From assembly GCA_011390085.1 (NCBI GenBank), contig JAABTB010000103.1, positions 1 to 7,402 of the forward strand: a DNA stretch of 7,402 bases, in the 5' to 3' direction. The notes below the pieces were generated by a model. That model was not told the DNA's origin, did not search any database, and saw nothing but the letters and a program-made list of their open reading frames with translations. The stretch is from Desulfobacula sp. (GTDB lineage: Bacteria > Desulfobacterota > Desulfobacteria > Desulfobacterales > Desulfobacteraceae). Positions 1-5,845 of the stretch are shown piece by piece. Position numbers and translations under genes: made by a program. How positions within the stretch are numbered: the stretch's first letter is position 1; every line of letters begins with the position of its first letter.

Positions 1-36
1 CCATAAAACACTATTGAGTGCCCTTAATTCATCCTT

Positions 37-72
37 GACTGCCATGCTGTTCAGTATGGCAGTCTTTCTTCT
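37..72 (+). terminator. Stem-loop with T-rich tail upstream of livH
   Basis: Positions 37-48 (GACTGCCATGCT) pair with 53-64 (AGTATGGCAGTC) around a GTTC loop. That makes a 12-bp stem with one G-U wobble, followed by TTTCTTCT at 65-72. This is the form of a Rho-independent terminator. It ends about 20 bases before the livH start, so it probably ends or partly attenuates transcription from an upstream gene. In many liv loci that gene is the highly expressed periplasmic binding protein, but that gene is not visible here. The T-tract is interrupted by C, so readthrough into livHMGF is plausible. An mRNA-stabilising hairpin is the alternative. Confidence 0.7.
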
Positions 73-92
73 ACAGACACAGGAGTTGGGGA

Positions 93-1028
93 ATGGAAGC
101 CTTTACGGACTTTGCCCGATTTATTTTTCAAAATCTGATTAATGCCCTCCAGAGAGGAAGCTTTTACGCCGTCATCTCCATCGGTTATTCAATGGTCTAC
201 GGCGTACTCATGCTGTTTAACTTTGCCCACGGCGATATCTTCATGTTGGGAACTTATATTGGTTTCGGTGTTGCAAGCCTTTTCCTTGTATTGTTTGCCG
301 GTTTTTTGCCGGGGCCGGTTATCTTTATTGCCACTGTTGTGATTACCATGTTCCTTTCTTCCTGGATCGGGGTCTTTGTGGAAGTTGTGGGTTACAGGCC
401 CTTAAGATCAGCTCCCCGCGCATCTGCCGCCATTACCGGTTTAATGATCGGTATAATTTTTGAAACCGGGATTTTAATTTTTCTAGGCGCCGAAAGATTA
501 AGTTTCCCTCCCCTGATGGAATCCATTGCCTATAATATTGGCGGTGTGTATTTTACAAATGTTAAAGCAATGATCATCGTCCTGTCACTTCTCATGATGC
601 TTGCGCTCCACACCTTTATTCAGAAAACAAAATGGGGAATGGCCATGAGGGCCATGTCTTTTGACTTTCTTGCCGTGCCTTTAATGGGTGTTTCCATAAA
701 TGTCATAGCGCCCCTGACCTTTGCCGTGGGCGCGGGCCTTGCATCCGTTGCCGGTATCCTGTACGGGCAGGCCTATCCTATATTGGATCCCTATATGGGT
801 GTTATGATCGGATGGAAAGCCTTTGTTGCGGCCATCCTTGGCGGACGCGGATCAATCAAGGGTGCCGCCCTTGCCGGATATCTACTTGGATTTATTGAGA
901 TATTTGTCGCCACTATTTTTCCCTCAACCTTGAGGGATTTAATTGCCTATTCCATTATTCTTCTCATACTGGCCTACCGGCCCAGGGGGTTCTTTGGAAT
1001 GGATTACAGTACAAAACTCAGGCTTTGA
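93..1028 (+). CDS. livH: Branched-chain amino-acid ABC transporter permease LivH
   Basis: This is one of two inner-membrane permease subunits of a HAAT-family ABC importer, which moves leucine, isoleucine, valine or related amino acids from the periplasmic binding protein into the cytoplasm. At 311 aa it has the usual family length and is almost entirely hydrophobic, with about eight membrane segments. The family hallmark is clear at residues 22-48: GSFYAV, then GYSMVYGVLMLFNFAHGD. A cytoplasmic coupling loop that should contact the ATPases lies near 179-221 (KWGMAMRAMSFD...GAGLASVAG). The typical C-terminal GGRGSIKGAALAG stretch is at 250-262. The ATG is preceded by AGGAG at 81-85, 7 bases away. 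It is the first gene of livHMGF. No promoter is apparent in the 92 bases upstream, so transcription probably begins further left. Substrate cannot be fixed from sequence; urea or amide transporters share this fold. Confidence 0.95.
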   Translation: MEAFTDFARFIFQNLINALQRGSFYAVISIGYSMVYGVLMLFNFAHGDIFMLGTYIGFGVASLFLVLFAGFLPGPVIFIATVVITMFLSSWIGVFVEVVGYRPLRSAPRASAAITGLMIGIIFETGILIFLGAERLSFPPLMESIAYNIGGVYFTNVKAMIIVLSLLMMLALHTFIQKTKWGMAMRAMSFDFLAVPLMGVSINVIAPLTFAVGAGLASVAGILYGQAYPILDPYMGVMIGWKAFVAAILGGRGSIKGAALAGYLLGFIEIFVATIFPSTLRDLIAYSIILLILAYRPRGFFGMDYSTKLRL

Positions 1029-1058
1029 TTCTTTATATTACCGATACAGGAAAGCTGC

Positions 1059-2333
1059 ATGGAATTATCAAGAAAATTTAAAAATACCTTCGCTAATGTG
1101 CCGATGCTGGGTTGGTTGCTGGGTTGTCTTATCGCGGTATTGATTGAACATTACTGGGGCTACGACTATATTTCATATTATTTGGGATTACCCAAGATAC
1201 CGGTTTTGTTCGGGGCCTTGGTTGTGCTTAAGGAACCCATGATGATACCCGGTGTGATCGCATATGATCTTCTCGTATATGTTATACCGATTTTTCTGGT
1301 CGCAAAACTTACGGTTTTCATTACAAACCCGGTTGCCTTAATGCTTGAAAAAAAACCACTGTGGCTGTCAACCGTACTTCATCTGCTTTTTTTCTATGGC
1401 ATCCTTCACCTGTGGTCAGGGATTAATGATTACAGGGAACTTGTGGTCAAGCTGACTTTGATTTCCATTATATTAACCGTCAGTATCAATGTCATCAATG
1501 GATATCAGGGAGAATTTTCCTGTTCCCATCCCGGTTTCATGGCTCTGGGCGCATATGTTTCTTCAGTTTTAACCCTGTATTTTTTTGCTGACGATAAAAT
1601 TTTCGGGCCGGCTGTTTTATCACCGGCATTAGGCCCGTGGCTCTTCCCCTTTGCCCTTTTGGCAGGCGGTATTTCAGCAGCCCTTGGCTCACTATTGGTA
1701 GCCATTCCCTCTTTCAGAACCCGGGGAGATTATCTTGCCATTATTTCTCTTGCATTCATGTTCATTGTAAAGAGCGCTATCGAAAACCTTGATGTCATCG
1801 GCGGTGCAAGGGGCATCGGCGGCCAGCCGGATTATGCCCCGCTGCCCGTCATTTTTATCTGGACCATGCTGTCCATATGGATTATCCATAATTTTGTAAC
1901 CTCAACCATGGGAAAAGCATTAAATGCAGTCCGGGATGACGAGGCTGCATCGGAATCCATGACGGTTAAGACCCGCAAGACAAAAATAATCGCTTTCATG
2001 TTTGGTGCATTCTGGGCCGGAATTGCAGGAGGACTTTTTGCTCACGTCATCACCTATATCAATCCCGATATGTTCAGCATCAACCGCCTTGCGGAAATCC
2101 TGGCCATGGTATATTTCGGTGGCCTCAATTCCATTATCGGATCCATTGTCGGTGCCGTCAGCATCAATTTATTGGGAGAGGCGCTAAGGCCGCTTGAACT
2201 CTTTAAATGGATCATTATTCCGCTTATTTTGATTTTTGTCATGATTTTTAGACCCTATGGTTTGATATCGTTTAAAGAAATCAATGCCAAAGAATTGTTG
2301 AGATCCAAGCATAAACCGGAACAAGGAATCTGA
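1059..2333 (+). CDS. livM: Branched-chain amino-acid ABC transporter permease LivM
   Basis: This is the second permease subunit of the importer and partner of LivH in the membrane. At 424 aa it is at the long end of the family, close to E. coli LivM. The first ~125 residues form an N-terminal extension with several hydrophobic stretches (about 14-30, 47-58, 70-90, 102-118) ahead of the conserved core. The core begins at about 130 and carries NVINGYQGEFSCSHPGFMALGAY (144-166), a variant of the usual GYxGxxSLGHxxFxGxGAY motif. The coupling loop is GKALNAVRDDEAASES...KIIAFMFGAFWAGIAGGLFA (285-328), followed by YFGGLNSIIGSIVGA (352-366). The tail after FRPYGL (397-402) is polar and cytoplasmic. 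The gene begins 30 bases after livH, with AGGAA at 1048-1052. Its stop lies 2 bases before livG, so the genes should be co-transcribed. Confidence 0.95.
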   Translation: MELSRKFKNTFANVPMLGWLLGCLIAVLIEHYWGYDYISYYLGLPKIPVLFGALVVLKEPMMIPGVIAYDLLVYVIPIFLVAKLTVFITNPVALMLEKKPLWLSTVLHLLFFYGILHLWSGINDYRELVVKLTLISIILTVSINVINGYQGEFSCSHPGFMALGAYVSSVLTLYFFADDKIFGPAVLSPALGPWLFPFALLAGGISAALGSLLVAIPSFRTRGDYLAIISLAFMFIVKSAIENLDVIGGARGIGGQPDYAPLPVIFIWTMLSIWIIHNFVTSTMGKALNAVRDDEAASESMTVKTRKTKIIAFMFGAFWAGIAGGLFAHVITYINPDMFSINRLAEILAMVYFGGLNSIIGSIVGAVSINLLGEALRPLELFKWIIIPLILIFVMIFRPYGLISFKEINAKELLRSKHKPEQGI

Positions 2334-2335
2334 TC

Positions 2336-3109
2336 ATGTCAGTCTTGCTGAATGTTAATCAAATGACCCATTTTTTTGGCGGTCTTCGAGCGGTACACAA
2401 TTATCATCTGACCATCGGCTCAGGACAGATTATCGGTCTCATCGGCCCAAACGGCGCCGGAAAAACAACCATATTCAATTTGATTACCGGTGTATACACG
2501 CCCACTGAAGGTTCCATAACCCTGGAAAATGAAAATATCAAGGGCCTTGAAACCAATGAAATAGCAGCCAGGGGCCTTGGCAGAACATTTCAGAACCTGG
2601 CCCTGTGGCGGCATATGAATGTCCTTGATCATATCAAAATGGCCCATTATTCCCAATTGTCCTATGGTCTTATAGGTGCTTTTTTCAATACCCGCAAATG
2701 CAGGCAGCAGGAATCTGAAATTGAAGAAAACGCATACCGGCTGCTTGAATTGTTTGATATCAAAGAGCATGCCGATCAATTGGTAACCAATCTGCCCTAT
2801 GGTGCACAAAGGCGCGTCGAAATGGCAAGGGCTCTGGCCACCCGGCCGAAAATACTGTTTCTTGATGAGCCCACAGCCGGAATGACGCCGGATGAACTGG
2901 TTCAGATGATAAAAATTATCCGTCAGGTTCACCGGGATTTTAAGGTTGCGATTTTTTTGATCGAACACCGCATGAAATTTGTCATGGAATTATCAGAGCA
3001 TATTCAAACCCTGGTCTTTGGTGAAATCATCGCGCAAGGGCCGCCTGAAGAAATACAGAATAATCCTGAAGTGATCGAAGCTTATCTGGGCAAGGAGGAT
3101 CTGGCCTGA
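2336..3109 (+). CDS. livG: Branched-chain amino-acid ABC transporter ATPase LivG
   Basis: This is a cytoplasmic ATPase of the importer, pairing with LivF to power transport. The 257-aa protein shows all nucleotide-binding elements in order: Walker A GPNGAGKTT (37-45), Q-loop TFQN (84-87), a LivG-style signature LPYGAQRRVEMARAL (153-167) in place of LSGGQ, Walker B ILFLDEPT (173-180) with catalytic Glu178, D-loop AGMTPDE (181-187), and H-loop IEHRMKFVM (209-217) with His211. The family usually reads IEHDMK, so the Arg after His is a small deviation. The C-terminus IQNNPEVIEAYLG (240-252) is characteristic of LivG. AAGGAA at 2323-2328 lies inside the end of livM, and only 2 bases separate the two genes. 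The 3' end overlaps livF in TGATG, indicating coupled translation. Confidence 0.96.
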   Translation: MSVLLNVNQMTHFFGGLRAVHNYHLTIGSGQIIGLIGPNGAGKTTIFNLITGVYTPTEGSITLENENIKGLETNEIAARGLGRTFQNLALWRHMNVLDHIKMAHYSQLSYGLIGAFFNTRKCRQQESEIEENAYRLLELFDIKEHADQLVTNLPYGAQRRVEMARALATRPKILFLDEPTAGMTPDELVQMIKIIRQVHRDFKVAIFLIEHRMKFVMELSEHIQTLVFGEIIAQGPPEEIQNNPEVIEAYLGKEDLA

Positions 3110-3822
3110 TGCAACTGAATATTAAGAATTTAAAGGTTTCCTATGGTAATATAAAAGCGCTTCACGGAATTGATTTCACTGTTGAAGCAGGCGAGATATT
3201 AACGATTATCGGGGCCAATGGTGCAGGCAAGAGTACAACGCTAAGGGCTATTTCCAGGATGGTACCTTCAGATCCAGGGTCTGTTCTTGAGTTTGAAGGA
3301 AAAAATATTCTCAAATACAGTGCCGATAAAGTCGTTTCAAGCCTTGGGATTTCCCATGTTCCGGAAGGAAGGAGAATCTTCGGAAATCTTACGGTAACTG
3401 AAAATCTTACCCTGGCCTGCTTTGCAAGAAAAGACAAAGACCAGATCAATAAGGACAAAAAATGGGTATTTGATCTGTTTCCCCGGCTGGAGGAAAGAAA
3501 GGATCAGTTTGCAGGTACCTTATCCGGAGGGGAACAACAGATGCTGGCCGTAGGCAGAGGGTATCTGAGCGCCAGAAAAATCATGCTGTTGGATGAGCCC
3601 TCCATGGGGCTTGCCCCTATTCTCATGATCGAAATGTTTGATGCATTAAAAGAAATCAATAAGATCGGAACCACTATCCTGCTGGTTGAACAGAATGCCC
3701 GGCTTGCCTTGAAATTTGCCCGGAGAGGATATGTCATTGAAAACGGTTCCTTTGTTCTTCAAGGACCGGCAACTGAACTGCTCAACAACCCGGATGTTAA
3801 AAAAGCATATCTGGGTGCATAA
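3109..3822 (+). CDS. livF: Branched-chain amino-acid ABC transporter ATPase LivF
   Basis: This is the second cytoplasmic ATPase of the importer. The 237-aa protein carries Walker A GANGAGKST (35-43), the LivF-type Q-loop region SHVPEGRRIFGNLTVTENL (82-100), a canonical signature LSGGEQQMLAVGR (138-150), Walker B IMLLDEPS (158-165) with Glu163, D-loop MGLAP (166-170), and VEQNARLAL (193-201). In LivF proteins Gln normally replaces the H-loop histidine, so Gln195 is not a defect. It ends in LLNNPDVKKAYLGA, as expected for the family. The ATG shares its A with the livG stop codon. A strong AAGGAGG lies at 3092-3098 inside livG, 10 bases from the start. It is the last gene of the operon; the next gene is convergent. 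Confidence 0.96.
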   Translation: MQLNIKNLKVSYGNIKALHGIDFTVEAGEILTIIGANGAGKSTTLRAISRMVPSDPGSVLEFEGKNILKYSADKVVSSLGISHVPEGRRIFGNLTVTENLTLACFARKDKDQINKDKKWVFDLFPRLEERKDQFAGTLSGGEQQMLAVGRGYLSARKIMLLDEPSMGLAPILMIEMFDALKEINKIGTTILLVEQNARLALKFARRGYVIENGSFVLQGPATELLNNPDVKKAYLGA

Positions 3823-3834
3823 ATGATGGCATTA

Positions 3835-3855
3835 AAATAGAAGCGGCTTTTATTT
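3835..3855. terminator. Weak AT-rich hairpin between convergent livF and yoeB
   Basis: Positions 3835-3843 (AAATAGAAG) can pair with 3847-3855 (CTTTTATTT) around a 3-base loop, with one G-U wobble. The stem is AT-rich, and T-rich sequence lies on the 3' side on both strands. It occupies the 44-bp gap between the livF stop and the toxin stop, where a bidirectional terminator would be expected. Low GC and the lack of a clean T-tract after the stem make it only a candidate. Confidence 0.35.
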
Positions 3856-3866
3856 CTCTGCTCTCT

Positions 3867-4175
3867 TCAGTAATGATAGCGTGCCTGCACAAAATCGATT
3901 CTGTCATGCCCGACGACATAAACAAGCCTGTGTTCCTGCGTTATTCGGCGGGACCAAACGCCGGATCCAAGGAATTTTAAAGGTTCGGGTTTGCCGATTC
4001 CATGAAAAGGGTCCCGCATGACCGCTTCTATCAATTGAAAAATACGAAGTGCCGTCTTTCGATCGGTTTCAACCCAGTAACGTAAGTCTTCGCTGAATTC
4101 CGGCTGGAATACGGATTCTCTCGGCTTTTTGGTACCGGATCGTTTTTCGGTACTTTTACTCAAGACCGACCTCAT
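3867..4175 (-). CDS. yoeB: Txe/YoeB-family toxin (ribosome-dependent mRNA interferase)
   Basis: This is a type II toxin of the RelE/YoeB fold. Characterised YoeB proteins bind the ribosome A site and cut mRNA during translation. From the ATG at 4175 the product is 102 aa. The core from about residue 20 matches E. coli YoeB closely: DLRYWVETDRK (30-40), GKPEPLK (61-67), SRRITQEHRLVYVV (75-88) and terminal RYHY (99-102). Residues matching E. coli Glu46, Arg65, His83 and Tyr84 are Glu64, Arg83, His101 and Tyr102, so the active site looks intact. Compared with E. coli there are about 18 extra, mostly basic, N-terminal residues. The ATG overlaps the antitoxin gene by 20 bases but has a poor ribosome-binding site. 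A TTG at 4163-4161, 6 bases after GAGG, would give 98 aa. The frame also stays open to an ATG at 4310, but that would overlap most of the antitoxin gene and was rejected. Confidence 0.9.
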   Translation of the reverse strand: MRSVLSKSTEKRSGTKKPRESVFQPEFSEDLRYWVETDRKTALRIFQLIEAVMRDPFHGIGKPEPLKFLGSGVWSRRITQEHRLVYVVGHDRIDFVQARYHY

Positions 4176-4434
4176 CACGAAGGTCTTCAATTGTTTGTGA
4201 AACACCAAACCCGTTTTTGACTCTATCAAGTGCCGTCTGAAGCCGCTTTGCATTTTCAGGTGAACGCAGAAGATGTGCGGTTTCGAGTATACCGGCCAGC
4301 TCATCAGCACTTATCATAGCGACATCTTCACTACCACGGCGCTGAATTATAACAATCTCCCGATTTTTCGTGACTTCATCCAATAAAGAGGCCAGGCCGG
4401 CACGGGCCTGAGTGTATGTTGTTTGTATGGCCAT
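4156..4434 (-). CDS. yefM: Phd/YefM-family antitoxin
   Basis: This is the 92-aa antitoxin partner of the overlapping toxin. YefM proteins form a dimer with an N-terminal DNA-binding fold and a flexible C-terminus that wraps the toxin and blocks its active site; the complex represses its own promoter. The family pattern is clear in YTQARAGLASLLDEVTKN (7-24), REIVIIQRRGSEDVAMISADEL (25-46) and ETAHLLRSPENAKRL (51-65). The last ~25 residues (VKNGFGVSQTIEDLRDEVGLE) are the likely toxin-binding segment. The ATG at 4434 is preceded by a strong AAGGAGG 5 bases upstream, much better than the toxin's site, which fits antitoxin excess. It is the first gene of the pair. Upstream lies a GTAC palindrome overlapping the putative promoter. 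The gene is divergent from the pilus ATPase. Confidence 0.92.
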   Translation of the reverse strand: MAIQTTYTQARAGLASLLDEVTKNREIVIIQRRGSEDVAMISADELAGILETAHLLRSPENAKRLQTALDRVKNGFGVSQTIEDLRDEVGLE

Positions 4435-4450
4435 ATTTCCCTCCTTAAAT

Positions 4451-4473
4451 TATGTACAGACAAACAGTACATA
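4451..4473. promoter_or_regulatory. Putative YefM operator (GTAC palindrome)
   Basis: TATGTAC (4451-4457) and GTACATA (4467-4473) form perfect 7-bp inverted arms 9 bases apart. The left arm contains TGTACA and the right arm AGTACA, cores 13 bases apart centre to centre. The E. coli YefM-YoeB operator uses TGTACA cores about 12 bases apart. The element overlaps the likely -10 of the antitoxin promoter and ends 17 bases before the antitoxin ATG, so bound complex would block transcription. Identification as operator is inference from motif and position. Confidence 0.65.
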
Positions 4474-4492
4474 TCATGGAAGGAATTGTCAA
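4464..4492 (-). promoter_or_regulatory. Putative sigma-70 promoter of the yefM-yoeB operon
   Basis: On the minus strand a perfect -35 TTGACA (4492-4487) is followed after 17 bases by TACTGT (4469-4464), a weak -10 keeping only the TA and final T of consensus. The -10 lies inside the GTAC palindrome. About 29 bases separate it from the antitoxin ATG. The perfect -35, spacing and overlap with the operator support it; the poor -10 lowers confidence. Confidence 0.5.
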
Positions 4493-4529
4493 TATGATTA
4501 AATCCAGTACCTTCAATTGTTTAAAAGTG

Positions 4530-4557
4530 TTGACGGAGCAATATTATCTTGTATCGT
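4530..4557 (+). promoter_or_regulatory. Possible promoter of the pilus ATPase gene
   Basis: TTGACG (4530-4535) and TATCGT (4552-4557), separated by 16 bases, are the best sigma-70-like pair upstream of the ATPase gene. They would leave an AT-rich leader of roughly 55 bases. No GG-N10-GC sigma-54 element, which drives some pilus genes, was found in this stretch. This is a weak call from consensus matching in AT-rich DNA. Confidence 0.25.
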
Positions 4558-4620
4558 CGTCATTTCTATGATAATTTTTTTGCTCTTCCAAGATCTAATA
4601 ATATTTTAAGGAAATAAAAA

Positions 4621-5802
4621 ATGAAACAACCTGAAATCGATTATTGGATTACCTGCATGCTGGAAACCTTTGATAATGTATCAGATCTGAATGTCACTGT
4701 GGGAAAAGGATTACAGGTGGAATCTTCAGGCCAGTTGACCACGGTGCCGGTCACTCCTGAAATCGGCGAATTAACCCCTTTCCAGGCAGAGGTCTTTGCA
4801 TTAAATTTGATTGGCGGTGATCCAAGGCTTCTTGAGGATCTTGTGGTCAGAGGATCCTGTGACCTGTCCTACTGGCTTGGGAATAAAGCCAGATTCAGAG
4901 TAAACATTTTTAAACAGAAAAACCATCTGTCTACAATTTTAAGAAAACTTGAAACCACCATTCCCAGCATTGAAAAACTCGGTCTCCCGCCAATTTTTAA
5001 AAAAATGGGGGAAGAAAAAAACGGTCTGATCCTAGTGACCGGATCAACCGGTTCCGGCAAATCAACAACTCTGGCAGCCCTTCTCAACCAGATCAATGAA
5101 GAAAAATCGATCCATGTGGTCACCCTGGAAGACCCGGTGGAATTTGTTCATCCTCACAAAAAAGCCACATTTAACCAAAGGGAGCTTGGAAATGATTTTG
5201 ACAGCTTTCCCACAGGCCTGAGAGCTGCACTGCGGCAAGCGCCAAAAGTCATTCTGGTGGGAGAGATGCGTGACAGGGAGACAATGGAGATCGGGCTTTC
5301 TGCTGCCGAAACAGGTCATCTGGTAGTATCAACCCTTCATACGGTGGATGCCGGACAAACCATCAACAGGATATTGGGAATGTTTGAGCAGGAAGAGCAA
5401 CCTCAGATTCGCCACAGGCTTGCAGATACCATTCGATATATTGTCTGCCAACGGCTGCTGCCCAAAATCGGTGGCGGAAGGGTTGCTGCCCTGGAAATCC
5501 TTGGTATGAATCTCCGGATCAAAGACATTATCCTAAACGGCGAATCCGAAGGCAAAACCGTAAATGATGTGATCCGCAATTCCAAGGCATTCGGAATGCA
5601 GACCTTTGACCAGCATATTCTGGATTTGTTCCAGGAAAACCTGATTTCAGAAGAAACCGCATTTGCCTATTGCTCCTACAGGAATATACTCTCCCAGGAA
5701 CTTGATATTCTCAAACGGAAAAAAGGGGAAAAAACATCCCGGATAGAGGGATTGTCCATTGACTGGCGAGATGAAAACGAGACGGAAGAGAATAATGGAT
5801 GA
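4621..5802 (+). CDS. PilT/PilU-family type IV pilus ATPase (PilU-like)
   Basis: This is a hexameric cytoplasmic ATPase of the secretion-ATPase superfamily; relatives drive type IV pilus retraction and twitching motility. The 393-aa protein has an N-terminal PAS-like domain (about 1-120) with SDLNVTVGKG (21-30) and ARFRVNIFKQK (90-100). The RecA-like core follows: Walker A GSTGSGKST (141-149, Lys147), Asp box TLEDPVEFV (168-176), Walker B ILVGEMRD (211-218, Glu215) and His box GHLVVSTLHT (232-241). All catalytic elements are present. The AIRNLIRE motif of true PilT is replaced by LRIKDIILNG (298-307), and the tail GMQTFDQHILDLFQENLISEETAFAY resembles PilU, an accessory retraction motor. The last ~30 residues are charged and probably disordered. 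AAGGAA lies at 4608-4613, 7 bases before the ATG. No other pil gene is near. A 16-codon frame links it to the next gene. A gene symbol is withheld because PilT-paralog naming is unsafe without a tree. Confidence 0.9.
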   Translation: MKQPEIDYWITCMLETFDNVSDLNVTVGKGLQVESSGQLTTVPVTPEIGELTPFQAEVFALNLIGGDPRLLEDLVVRGSCDLSYWLGNKARFRVNIFKQKNHLSTILRKLETTIPSIEKLGLPPIFKKMGEEKNGLILVTGSTGSGKSTTLAALLNQINEEKSIHVVTLEDPVEFVHPHKKATFNQRELGNDFDSFPTGLRAALRQAPKVILVGEMRDRETMEIGLSAAETGHLVVSTLHTVDAGQTINRILGMFEQEEQPQIRHRLADTIRYIVCQRLLPKIGGGRVAALEILGMNLRIKDIILNGESEGKTVNDVIRNSKAFGMQTFDQHILDLFQENLISEETAFAYCSYRNILSQELDILKRKKGEKTSRIEGLSIDWRDENETEENNG

Positions 5803-5845
5803 GAAGGCTGAACAGCCGGACGTCAAAAAGAGGAAACGCAGATGA
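5795..5845 (+). CDS. Possible 16-codon coupling ORF or gene remnant
   Basis: An ATG at 5795, inside the last codons of the ATPase gene, opens a frame encoding MDEKAEQPDVKKRKRR. It ends at TGA 5843-5845, which overlaps the next gene's ATG in the arrangement ATGA. It thus overlaps both neighbours and fills the 39-bp gap between them. The encoded peptide is acidic, then strongly basic, with no recognisable family. GGAAGAG at 5784-5790 lies about 4 bases before the ATG and could serve as a ribosome-binding site. It may be a translational-coupling minicistron, the collapsed ends of a deleted gene, or chance. Short length makes chance a serious possibility. Confidence 0.25.
   Translation: MDEKAEQPDVKKRKRR

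Noticed and set aside
1..92. Open frame from position 2 through the leader into livH
   Set aside because: It runs through the hairpin and out of frame into livH, stopping soon after; it looks like chance rather than the end of a gene. An in-frame TAA at 4-6 in the first frame could be the end of an upstream gene, but two codons cannot support a call.
2420..2968. 182-codon open frame on the minus strand
   Set aside because: It lies entirely antisense to livG, whose product has every ABC ATPase motif. The translation is low-complexity with no family match and no sensible ribosome-binding context.
4176..4310. N-terminal extension of the toxin frame to an ATG at 4310
   Set aside because: It would overlap the antitoxin gene by more than half its length, and the translated segment has no similarity to YoeB; the family core begins well downstream.
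4561..4600. Sigma-54 promoter for the pilus ATPase
   Set aside because: TTTTGC resembles a -12 element, but no GG lies at the required distance upstream.
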